Assembly (NCBI GenBank): GCA_947587485.1
Contig: CANPXZ010000008.1
Location: forward strand, 1 to 32,019
DNA from: an uncultured Oscillospiraceae bacterium
Lineage (GTDB): Bacteria; Bacillota; Clostridia; Oscillospirales; Oscillospiraceae
DNA length: 32,019 bases
Reading direction: 5' to 3'
Part shown: positions 15,748-22,411 of the stretch, in pieces
How positions within the stretch are numbered: position 1 is the stretch's first letter
How the letters are laid out: each line of letters opens with the position of its first letter
Notes under the pieces: generated by a model
The model's database searches: none
Seen by the model: the letters and a program-made list of their open reading frames with translations, nothing else
What the model was told of the DNA's origin: nothing
Program-made: the position numbers and the translations under genes

Positions 15748-15775
15748 ATCTTAGCACAACGGGCCGGATAGTCAA
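15748..15775 (-). promoter_or_regulatory. Promoter of the MATE gene
   Basis: Minus strand TTGACT (15775-15770), 16 bp, then TAAGAT (15753-15748), about 40 bp upstream of the TTG start. Confidence 0.55.
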
Positions 15776-15848
15776 GTGTTTTCCGGCGTGGGAGAAAAAA
15801 TCCCGTTCCGGGCCGTTTTTTCGTGGAAAACGCCGGGTCATATGGTGG

Positions 15849-15877
15849 TTGCTTTTGCGGAGAAATAGCGTTATAAT
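15849..15877 (+). promoter_or_regulatory. Sigma-A-type promoter of the amino-acid ABC operon
   Basis: TTGCTT (15849-15854), 17 bp, then a perfect TATAAT (15872-15877). Transcription should begin near 15884, 41 nt before the permease start. It is divergent from the MATE promoter, with about 70 bp between the two -35 boxes. Confidence 0.75.
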
Positions 15878-15924
15878 GGCGTACAATACATTTTGGGCCC
15901 CCGGGCCCGGCAAGAGGTAGCTTC

Positions 15925-16608
15925 TTGAGCGAGAGAGTCATCGACATTTTGATATCGTCCTTTCCCCGCATATTGGGCCAGGGCCTTCTGGTCACCATCC
16001 CCCTGACGGTGATCTCCTTCGCCCTGGCGATGGTGGTGGCGGTGATCTGCGCCATGATCCAGATCGCGGACGTGAAGGGCCTGAAGCAGATCGTGCGGTT
16101 TTACATCTGGATCATAAGGGGCACGCCCCTTCTGGTGCAGCTGTATCTTGTGTACTTCGGCCTGCCGGACCTGGGGCTGGTGCTGCCGGCGTTCCCCTGC
16201 GCGGTGGCGGTGTTCGCCCTGAACGAGGGGGCCTACTGCGCCGAGACGGTCCGGGCGGCCATCGAGTCGGTGCCCAAGGGCCAGATGGAGGCGGGCTACT
16301 GCGTGGGGCTCAGCTACATCCAGATCATGCGCCGGATCGTGCTGCCCCAGGCCTTCCGCACCGCGTTCCCGCCCCTTTCCAACTCCCTCATCAGCATGGT
16401 GAAGGACACCTCCCTGGCCGCCAACATCACCGTCACGGAGATGTTCATGACCACCCAGCGGGTGGCGGGCCGGACCTACGAGCACCTGGCGCTGTACGCG
16501 GAGGTGGCGCTGATCTACCTGCTGTTCTGCACGGTGATCACCTGGCTGCAGCGGCTGGGTGAGAAGAAGCTGAACGCCATGAACGGGGGGAACGTGATCC
16601 GTGCTTGA
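15925..16608 (+). CDS. Polar amino acid ABC transporter permease
   Basis: Encodes 227 aa starting at TTG 15925, with AAGAGGT 6 nt upstream. It has about five membrane helices of the HisM/GlnP type: a first helix in LGQGLLVTIPLTVISFALAM, and IRGTPLLVQLYLVYFGLP, a signature of this permease group. The EAA-type cytoplasmic loop EAGYCVGLSYIQIMRRIVLP docks on the ATPase. It forms the membrane channel, probably as a homodimer since only one permease gene is present. The 3' end overlaps the ATPase gene by 8 bp. Substrate is judged from the binding protein downstream. Confidence 0.93.
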   Translation: MSERVIDILISSFPRILGQGLLVTIPLTVISFALAMVVAVICAMIQIADVKGLKQIVRFYIWIIRGTPLLVQLYLVYFGLPDLGLVLPAFPCAVAVFALNEGAYCAETVRAAIESVPKGQMEAGYCVGLSYIQIMRRIVLPQAFRTAFPPLSNSLISMVKDTSLAANITVTEMFMTTQRVAGRTYEHLALYAEVALIYLLFCTVITWLQRLGEKKLNAMNGGNVIRA

Positions 16609-17344
16609 GATACGGGGACTGAAAAAGACCATCGGCGGGGCCGAGATACTGAAGGGCGTGGACCTGACCGTGGAAAAGGGGGACGTGCTGGCGGTGCTGG
16701 GCCCCTCCGGCGGCGGCAAGACCACGCTGCTGCGGTGCCTCAATTACCTGGAGCGGGCCGACGCGGGGACCATGACCTTCCTTGGCCAACAGATGGATAT
16801 GCCCACCGTGAGCCGGAAGGACGTGGCCGCCTACCGGCGGCACACCGCCTTCGTGTTCCAGAGCTTCAACCTCTTTGCCAACAAGACCGCGCTGCAAAAC
16901 GTGACGGAGGGGCTGATCGTGGCCCGGAAGATGCCCAAGGCGGACGCGGAGAGCCGGGCCCTTGCGGCCCTGGAGCGGGTGGGGCTGGCGGACAAGCGGG
17001 ACTCCTATCCCAGCCAGCTTTCCGGCGGACAGCAGCAGCGGGTGGCCATCGCCCGGGCCGTGGCCGGGGAGCCGGACGTGATCTTCTTCGACGAGCCCAC
17101 CTCCGCCCTGGACCCGGAGCTGATCGGCGGGGTGCTGGACGTGATCCGTTCCCTGGCCGAGGACGGCATGACCATGATCGTGGTGACCCACGAGGTCCGC
17201 TTTGCCAGGAACGTGTCCACAAAGGTGCTGTTCATGGAGGAGGGCCGGGCCCTGGCCTTCGGGCCGGCGGGGCCGTTTTTCGAGGAGCAAAAACTGGAGC
17301 GGATACAGACTTTTTTCCGCTCCCTTGACAGAAAGGATGAATAA
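16601..17344 (+). CDS. Polar amino acid ABC transporter ATP-binding protein
   Basis: Encodes 247 aa from GTG 16601. Walker A is GPSGGGKTT (34-42), the Q-loop glutamine is Q87 in FVFQSFN, the ABC signature is LSGGQQQ (140-146), Walker B is VIFFDE (160-165), and the switch histidine is H197 in VTHEV. All catalytic residues are present, so the protein should hydrolyse ATP for import through the neighbouring permease. Length and motifs match the GlnQ/TcyC group. It overlaps the permease gene by 8 bp and ends 1 bp before the chosen start of the binding-protein gene. Confidence 0.95.
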   Translation: MLEIRGLKKTIGGAEILKGVDLTVEKGDVLAVLGPSGGGKTTLLRCLNYLERADAGTMTFLGQQMDMPTVSRKDVAAYRRHTAFVFQSFNLFANKTALQNVTEGLIVARKMPKADAESRALAALERVGLADKRDSYPSQLSGGQQQRVAIARAVAGEPDVIFFDEPTSALDPELIGGVLDVIRSLAEDGMTMIVVTHEVRFARNVSTKVLFMEEGRALAFGPAGPFFEEQKLERIQTFFRSLDRKDE

Positions 17345-17345
17345 G

Positions 17346-18167
17346 ATGATGAAGAAGCTTGTATCGCTGGCGCTGGCGTTCGTGCTGTGCGCGGGATTGC
17401 TCTGCGGCGTGGGAGCCTACGCGGCGGAGGAGGAAGACGACCTTCTGGCCGCCATTCAGGAGAAGGGCGTGCTGACCATCGCCATGGAGGGCACCTGGGC
17501 CCCCTGGACCTATCACGACGAGGACGACGAGCTGGTCGGCTTCGACGTGGAGGTGGGCCAGTACATTGCCGACTATCTGGGCGTGGAGGCCCAGTTCGTG
17601 GAGGGCGAGTGGGACGGCCTGTTCGCCGGCATGGACTCCAAGCGCTACGACCTCGTCATCAACGGCGTGGACGTGACCGACGAGCGCAGCGAGAAGTACG
17701 ATTTCTCCGACCCCTATGCCTACATCCGCACCGCCCTGGTGGTCCGGGAGGACAACGAGGACATCGCCTCCTTCGAGGACCTGGACGGCAAGGTGACCTC
17801 CAACAGCATCGGCAGCACCTACATGGAGCTGGCGGAGCAGTACGGGGCCATGGTGGAGGGCGTGGACTCCCTGGGCGAGACCATGCAGATGGTCCAGTCC
17901 GGACGGGCGGACGCCACTCTGAACGCGGAGGTGTCCGTGTTGGATTACTTCACCCAGCAGCCCGACTCCGGATTGAAGATCGTGGCCTACACCGAGGAGG
18001 CCAACCTGGTGGCCATCCCCATGCGCAAGGGCGATGAGACCGCTTCCCTCCGGGAGGCGATCAATGAGGCCATCGCCGCCATGCGGGAGGACGGCACCCT
18101 GACGGAGCTGTCCGAGAAATACTTCGGCAGCGATATCACCGGCTCGGAAGAAGAAACGGGAGATTAA
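17346..18167 (+). CDS. Amino acid ABC transporter substrate-binding protein (cystine-like)
   Basis: Encodes 273 aa from ATG 17346; GAAAGG lies 9 nt upstream. An ATG at 17337 is in frame but sits directly on that ribosome binding site. The signal peptide (MMKKLVSLALAFVLCAGLL...) should be cut after AYA. There are cysteines in it but no proper lipobox, so the anchoring is unclear. GTWAPWTYHDEDDELVGFDVEV and INGVDVTDERSEKYDFSDPY are family-3 (SBP_bac_3) motifs. YDFSDPYAYI, DIASFEDLDGK and the later GRADATLN most resemble cystine binders of the FliY/TcyA group. Cystine is therefore the best guess, another polar amino acid the alternative. The C-terminus ends in an acidic tail. The next gene starts 3 bp after the stop. 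Confidence 0.9.
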   Translation: MMKKLVSLALAFVLCAGLLCGVGAYAAEEEDDLLAAIQEKGVLTIAMEGTWAPWTYHDEDDELVGFDVEVGQYIADYLGVEAQFVEGEWDGLFAGMDSKRYDLVINGVDVTDERSEKYDFSDPYAYIRTALVVREDNEDIASFEDLDGKVTSNSIGSTYMELAEQYGAMVEGVDSLGETMQMVQSGRADATLNAEVSVLDYFTQQPDSGLKIVAYTEEANLVAIPMRKGDETASLREAINEAIAAMREDGTLTELSEKYFGSDITGSEEETGD

Positions 18168-18170
18168 CGC

Positions 18171-20174
18171 TTGCAGACCCAGACCAAGGAACCGAATTTT
18201 CTTCGGCGGATGACGGGCCGGCTCCGGCCGGCCTTCTCCGCCCATCCATACCTGAGCACGGCGGCGCTGGCGCTGGTGCTGGAGCTGGCGCTGGAGATGC
18301 TGGGCCGGCACTCGCCATTGCAGGGCGTGGTGTTCCTGTTCGCCCACCCGGTGCACTTTCTGGCCAACGCGGGCATCATCATGACCACCCTGGCCGTCAG
18401 CCACCTGTTCAAGCGGCGCAACTTTTTCCTGCCCTTTTTCGCGGGACTGTGGCTGCTGCTGGGCCTGGCCAACGCGGTGGTGCAGTGCTTCCGGTCCACG
18501 CCCCTGGGGGCGGTGGACCTGGCGATCCTGCCCTCGGCGGTGTCCATCATCGGCATCTACATCGACGCATGGATGATCGCGCTGCTGGCGGCGCTGCTGC
18601 TGGCCTGCGTGGGGTGGATCGTTTCCGCCCTGATCCACAGCGACAAGCGCGCGCCGGACTATAAGCGGGCGGGGGCCTTCGTGCTGGCCAGCGCGTGTCT
18701 GGCGGCGGCGTGCTACGGGGCCACCCTCCTGGGCGATGGCCGGGAGAAGCGGAAAGAGGTCTATTCCAACATCATGGACGCCTACGACCGGTACGGTTTC
18801 GTGTACTGCTTCTGCACCGGGGCCCTGGACCGGGGCGTGGACGAGCCGGAGTTCTATTCCCAGGCCGACGTGGACCGGCTGGTGGACAGCCTGGAGCCCG
18901 GCGCCGTCCCGGAGGAGCGGCCGGACGTGATCATGATCCAGCTGGAGAGCTTTTTCGACGTGGCCCATCTGGACGACGTGTCCTATGACGAGGACCCGAT
19001 CCCCGTGTTCCGGGAGCTGAAGGAGAACTATTCCTCGGGCTTTCTCACGGTGCCCTCCGTGGGCGCGGGCACGGCCAACACGGAGTTCGAGGTCCTCAGC
19101 GGCATGAGTCTGGACTTCTTCGGCATGGGGGAGTATCCCTACATGACCGTGCTCCAGGAGGAGGCCTGCGAGACCGTGGCCACGGACCTGAAGGACCTGG
19201 GCTATAAGGCCCACGCGGTGCACAACAACACCGGCACGTTCTATATGCGCAACGTGGTCTTCTCCCAGCTGGGCTTCGATACCTTCACCCCCATCGAGTT
19301 CATGAACGGCATCGAGTACAACCCCATCGGCTGGGCCAAGGATGAGATCCTGACAGGCGAGATCATGAAGGCGCTGGAAAGCTCCGACGAGCCCCACTTC
19401 GTCTTCGCCATCACCGTCCAGGGCCACGGCAAGTACCAGCGCGGCATCGACAGCGCGGAGGCGGAGAGCCTGAACATCACCTGGGCCGACGACGAGGAGG
19501 ACCAGGACGCCCTGGCCTATTACCTGAGCCAGCTGCGGGAGACGGACGCGTTCATCGGCGCGCTCCGGGACGCGCTGGAGCAGCGGGGCAGACCTGCGGT
19601 GCTGGTGCTGTACGGGGACCATCTGCCCAACTTCGACATCGGCTCCGACCAGCTGGAGAATGGGGACATCTTCCAGACGGAGTACGTCATCTGGGACAAC
19701 ATGGGTCTGCCGGCGGAGGACAAAGACCTGGAGGCCTATCAGCTGTCCGCCCATGTGCTGGAAAAGCTGGGCATCGGCGGCGGCATCCTGACCCGGTACC
19801 ACCAGCAGATGGCCGGCAGCCCGGATTACGAGACCGGCCTGCAGCTTTTGGAGTACGACACCCTTTACGGGGACTTCTACTGCTACGGCGGGACCAATCC
19901 CTATACCGCCTCGGACCTGCGCATGGGCCTGGACCCCATCGTTGTCAGGGATGCGTCCTGGTCCGACGGGGTGCTGACCGTGACGGGGGACGGCTTCACC
20001 GCCTGGAGCCGCGTCGCCGTGGGCGAGGACGAGCTGGACACGGTCTTCGTGGACGAGCACACGGTGACGGCGGAGCTGGACGAGCCGCCGGAGGCGGAGA
20101 CGCCCCTCACCGTCCGCCAGCGGGCCGCCAACAAGTCCGGCGTCCTGGGCGAGAGCGAGCCCTACTATTGGTGA
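18171..20174 (+). CDS. LTA-synthase-family membrane sulfatase/phosphoglycerol transferase
   Basis: Encodes 667 aa from TTG 18171, with GGGAGA 9 nt upstream. About five membrane helices occupy residues 27-187. An outside sulfatase-fold domain follows, with E259 in MIQLESF, the likely catalytic T301 in GAGTANTEFEVLSG, and D483-H484 in LYGDHLP. These line up with the metal ligands and catalytic threonine of LtaS (E255, T300, D475, H476 in S. aureus). LtaS-type enzymes polymerise glycerol phosphate from phosphatidylglycerol. Residues about 585-667 form an extra beta-rich tail (WSDGVLTVTGDGFTAWSRV) resembling an IPT/TIG sandwich, absent from classic LtaS. It follows the amino-acid importer with 3 bp between them, so it is probably co-transcribed. 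Polymer type is not proven. Confidence 0.9.
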   Translation: MQTQTKEPNFLRRMTGRLRPAFSAHPYLSTAALALVLELALEMLGRHSPLQGVVFLFAHPVHFLANAGIIMTTLAVSHLFKRRNFFLPFFAGLWLLLGLANAVVQCFRSTPLGAVDLAILPSAVSIIGIYIDAWMIALLAALLLACVGWIVSALIHSDKRAPDYKRAGAFVLASACLAAACYGATLLGDGREKRKEVYSNIMDAYDRYGFVYCFCTGALDRGVDEPEFYSQADVDRLVDSLEPGAVPEERPDVIMIQLESFFDVAHLDDVSYDEDPIPVFRELKENYSSGFLTVPSVGAGTANTEFEVLSGMSLDFFGMGEYPYMTVLQEEACETVATDLKDLGYKAHAVHNNTGTFYMRNVVFSQLGFDTFTPIEFMNGIEYNPIGWAKDEILTGEIMKALESSDEPHFVFAITVQGHGKYQRGIDSAEAESLNITWADDEEDQDALAYYLSQLRETDAFIGALRDALEQRGRPAVLVLYGDHLPNFDIGSDQLENGDIFQTEYVIWDNMGLPAEDKDLEAYQLSAHVLEKLGIGGGILTRYHQQMAGSPDYETGLQLLEYDTLYGDFYCYGGTNPYTASDLRMGLDPIVVRDASWSDGVLTVTGDGFTAWSRVAVGEDELDTVFVDEHTVTAELDEPPEAETPLTVRQRAANKSGVLGESEPYYW

Positions 20175-20213
20175 GCCGCTCCGTTCGCTGGAATATCAGG
20201 AAGTATGCGATAT

Positions 20214-20248
20214 CCGCACCCGCGGCCCGTCCGCGGGTGCGGAACTTT
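20214..20248 (+). terminator. Terminator of the ABC/LTA-synthase operon
   Basis: A perfect 12-bp stem, CCGCACCCGCGG (20214-20225) with CCGCGGGTGCGG (20231-20242), has loop CCCGT and is followed by AACTTTA. It begins 39 bp after the stop codon. Confidence 0.6.
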
Positions 20249-20554
20249 ATGGCCGAAGCCTCGGGCGCGTATGCGGCGGGCGGCGAATATGCATAATATA
20301 TTCTGATGGGCTGAAAAGAAAACGAGCAAGATAAGTTATAGACGTTGGACAGGATCAGAAAAACAGCAGGATTTTTTCAAAAAAAGCAAAAAAAGTTTCC
20401 GTTTTTGTGAGCCGTTTTCTTCTTTTTTCCCGTCTGTATATAATGGAAGCGTTATAGCATATAGCTATGCGCGCAGACAGTATGCGGACGGATCGGCATA
20501 TGCGGGGCGATCGCCTTTTGTGCCGGCACAGGCGTCTGCGGGGAGGTTTAGACA
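20249..20554 (+). other. AT-rich intergenic region with a promoter-like -10 and short inverted repeats
   Basis: About 306 bp without a supported gene. It contains runs of A and T (20371-20430), unusual for this GC-rich window. A TATAAT at 20439-20444 has no good -35 (TTTCTT at 17 bp). A GCATA-TAGC-TATGC inverted repeat (20458-20471) lies just after it and could be an operator. A purine/pyrimidine-rich leader of about 100 nt precedes the 20555 gene. No known riboswitch was recognised. Confidence 0.4.
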
Positions 20555-20860
20555 ATGAAAAGCAGCAGTCGTTTCGTGGCCCTTATGCTGGTGTTTCTGC
20601 TGGTGTTCGGGAATCTGGGCACAGCGGTCCTGGCTGCGGAGGCCGCCGGACCGGAGAGTGAGGACCGGACCTATACGCTGACCGAGGAGGTGGTCATCCT
20701 GGATGACGGGACGCCTCTCGGCTCCGCGCCCACGGAGGCGGAGTGCTGCATCCTGCACTTCCTTTTGATGCTGTGCGCCCTGGGCGTGACGGTGTACTAT
20801 GTCTTTGACCGGAAGCGCCATCAGACGATCGAGTTTGAGCTCCGGTCCGCGTTGATGTGA
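20555..20860 (+). CDS. Small exported membrane protein with a degenerate sorting-signal-like tail, 101 aa
   Basis: The first 28 residues are a clear signal peptide (MKSSSRFVALMLVFLLVFGN, cleavage after VLA). A short acidic outside part of about 30 residues (ESEDRTYTLTEEVVILDDG) follows. Then come TPLGSAPTEAE, a hydrophobic helix (CCILHFLLMLCALGVTVYYVF) and a basic tail (DRKRHQ). This order copies LPXTG sorting signals, but the TG is replaced by EAE, so sortase processing is doubtful. A plain type I membrane protein is more likely. GGGAGG lies 8 nt before the ATG. It is followed after 30 bp by another tiny membrane-protein gene and then a terminator, so the two form a mini-operon. No family recognised. 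Confidence 0.75.
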   Translation: MKSSSRFVALMLVFLLVFGNLGTAVLAAEAAGPESEDRTYTLTEEVVILDDGTPLGSAPTEAECCILHFLLMLCALGVTVYYVFDRKRHQTIEFELRSALM

Positions 20861-20890
20861 ACGGCGGATGGCCCGCAAAGGAGATAACAT

Positions 20891-21079
20891 ATGCACGAGT
20901 ATTTTCATACAAGATTCGGCTTTTGTTTGTGGGACATCGGCGCTGCCGCCGCGTTGGCGGCCATCGTGATCATTCTTGTGGTGCACACCGTCAGGCAGAG
21001 AAAGCGCGAGCAGGATTTTGAGGCGGAGCTCTCGGCGCAGATGGCCGAAAAGATCAGCAGGGACAACGAGGACAAGTGA
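20891..21079 (+). CDS. Tiny single-pass membrane protein, 62 aa
   Basis: One membrane helix (residues about 15-33, DIGAAAALAAIVIILVVHTV) is followed by a highly charged cytosolic tail (RQRKREQDFEAELSAQMAEK) likely to be helical or coiled. AAAGGAG lies 7 nt before the ATG, a strong translation signal. It is the second gene of the mini-operon begun at 20555, which it resembles in topology: short outside part, one helix, basic then acidic tail. The strong ribosome binding sites and the terminator directly after it support both being real genes. Function unknown. Confidence 0.75.
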   Translation: MHEYFHTRFGFCLWDIGAAAALAAIVIILVVHTVRQRKREQDFEAELSAQMAEKISRDNEDK

Positions 21080-21092
21080 AAAGTATAAGCAG

Positions 21093-21126
21093 CTGCCCGG
21101 CGGGATGTATCCGCCGGGCAGTTTTA
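21093..21126. terminator. Terminator, probably bidirectional
   Basis: CTGCCCGGCGG (21093-21103) pairs perfectly with CCGCCGGGCAG (21111-21121), loop GATGTAT, then TTTT. On the minus strand it is preceded by AAAA and followed by a TACTTTTC stretch. It lies between convergent genes ending at 21079 and 21137. Confidence 0.8.
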
Positions 21127-21136
21127 CATGGTCGAT

Positions 21137-21364
21137 TCAGGTCAAGGATGAGATGAGGTCAAGGACGCTCTGCCAAAGGGTACGGAGATCGTTTTGCAGG
21201 ATGTCCCAGTTGGCCGCCAGGCGCTCGCCGTATTGGGCCAGGTGGCCGTGGGCCTGGAGGGCGGAGGGGGAGCTGCCGGTGAAGAAGGCCACGCCGATGG
21301 CGGCCACGCCCAGAAGGAAGCAGATCATGGACACGCCGCTGACGATGTGCCACAGCTTACGCAT
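21137..21364 (-). CDS. Small membrane protein, 75 aa, partner of the DUF1700-like gene
   Basis: One N-terminal membrane helix or uncleaved signal (LWHIVSGVSMICFLLGVAAIGVAFF, about residues 4-28) is followed by a helical tail of about 45 residues. Its ATG lies inside the last codons of the upstream 297-aa gene, overlapping by 8 bp, so it is translationally coupled to it. No family was recognised. The arrangement suggests a subunit of the neighbouring membrane protein. Confidence 0.65.
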   Translation of the reverse strand: MRKLWHIVSGVSMICFLLGVAAIGVAFFTGSSPSALQAHGHLAQYGERLAANWDILQNDLRTLWQSVLDLISSLT

Positions 21365-22250
21365 GGGGGATCACCTTCTTTCCAAGGGTGAGATGGCTCA
21401 CGGCCTGCCAGCCCCGGACAAAGAGCGACACGATGCCCACGTCCAGCCGCAGCCCGCACCACAGCGTCACCAGCGCCACGCTCAGGATCAGAAAGGCCAG
21501 CCCGAACAGCATCAGCGCGTCGGCGATGTAGCTGGTGCACCACAGCCCGCCCACGGCGGCCAGGTACGTGCCCAGCAGCAGCGCCAGGCCCGGCAGGAGC
21601 AGCACCGGCAAAAGCAGCAGGCAGATAAGCCCGATGGGCAGCGCCAGCACGATCAGGCAGATGATGAAAAGCGGCACGCCTACCCACAGGGGCATGGCCC
21701 GCTCGATGATCACGTCCGGCGCCTCCTCCGGTACATCCTCCGGCCCGTCGTCATGGTCCAGGGGCATGGAGATGAAGCGGGGACCGTCCAGGTTGGGGGC
21801 CGGCGCGGGCGCTTCGGCGGGGGTCTCGGGCCCCGGTCCGTCCTCCGGCGGCGTATCCACCGGCTCCGGCTCGTTCGCCTGGGGCGGGATCATCTCAAAG
21901 CCGGACAGGTCGTCCATCACCAGCGGGGGCACGTCCAGGTCCGGCAGGCCCTCCACCATGTCCGGCACGGCGGGTTCCGGTTCTGCCTCCGGGACGGGCT
22001 CCGGCTCCGGTGCGGGAGCGGGGGCGGGCAGGTCCAGGGAGCTCAGGTCCAGCCGGCCCGGCTCATAGGTGCGGCTCAGGCGGATGGATACTCTGGTGGG
22101 CGAGCCGATGTGGGCGATGAGGTCATCGATGCCGTCGGGCCCGGCCTGGTCGAACAGCTGGCCGCAGCGGGCGACGGTCCTGTCCCGGTCGGCGGAGGTC
22201 ATGAACACCAGAAGCCGGCGCAGCTCGCCAAGATATTGGGGCTTGTTCAA
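21357..22250 (-). CDS. HAAS/DUF1700-like multi-pass membrane protein with Pro/Glu-rich linker
   Basis: Encodes 297 aa from TTG 22250, with AAGGAG about 8 nt upstream. Residues 1-65 form a small helical domain (YLGELRRLLVFMTSADRDRT ... DDLIAHIGSPTRVS) similar to HAAS domains at the start of DUF1700 proteins. Residues about 73-175 are a low-complexity linker rich in Pro, Glu and Ala (PAPAPEPEPVPEAEPEPAVP). Residues about 185-275 hold three to four membrane helices. DUF1700/HAAS proteins are envelope-related and often controlled by PadR regulators; no PadR gene is present here. A strong promoter lies at 22289-22317. Proline-rich linkers of this length often span a distance or bind a partner domain. 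Family assignment is moderate. Confidence 0.7.
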   Translation of the reverse strand: MNKPQYLGELRRLLVFMTSADRDRTVARCGQLFDQAGPDGIDDLIAHIGSPTRVSIRLSRTYEPGRLDLSSLDLPAPAPAPEPEPVPEAEPEPAVPDMVEGLPDLDVPPLVMDDLSGFEMIPPQANEPEPVDTPPEDGPGPETPAEAPAPAPNLDGPRFISMPLDHDDGPEDVPEEAPDVIIERAMPLWVGVPLFIICLIVLALPIGLICLLLLPVLLLPGLALLLGTYLAAVGGLWCTSYIADALMLFGLAFLILSVALVTLWCGLRLDVGIVSLFVRGWQAVSHLTLGKKVIPHA

Positions 22251-22288
22251 AAGATCAACTCCTTACGCGCCTGTAAGTAGACATAATC

Positions 22289-22317
22289 ATTATACTTTGA
22301 AAATGCCCGCCGGTCAA
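22289..22317 (-). promoter_or_regulatory. Sigma-A-type promoter of the DUF1700-like gene
   Basis: Minus strand TTGACC (22317-22312), 17 bp, then a perfect TATAAT (22294-22289). The start codon is 39 bp downstream. Confidence 0.75.
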
Positions 22318-22343
22318 GTCCCTGTGGGAGGGCTGGAATGGGC

Positions 22344-22372
22344 TTGACAAGGACCGGCGTCCTATATAAAAT
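22344..22372 (+). promoter_or_regulatory. Sigma-A-type promoter of proS
   Basis: A consensus TTGACA (22344-22349), 17 bp, then TAAAAT (22367-22372). The leader to the proS start is only about 33 nt, too short for a T-box. Confidence 0.8.
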
Positions 22373-22411
22373 AGGTGGGTCTATTGAAACAAGCGAAAGA
22401 GGGATCGTATT

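Noticed and set aside
17346-17420. Lipoprotein signal in the cystine-type binding protein
   Set aside because: Cysteines occur in the hydrophobic core but without a proper L-[AS]-[GA]-C lipobox; the AYA site favours ordinary cleavage.
17232-20060. A 942-codon open frame on the minus strand opposite the ABC binding-protein and LTA-synthase-like genes
   Set aside because: It mirrors high-GC codons of well-recognised plus-strand genes, is His/Gly/Val-rich without domains, and has no ribosome binding site or promoter.
22350-22411. T-box leader upstream of proS
   Set aside because: The predicted leader is only about 33 nt and lacks the T-box sequence.
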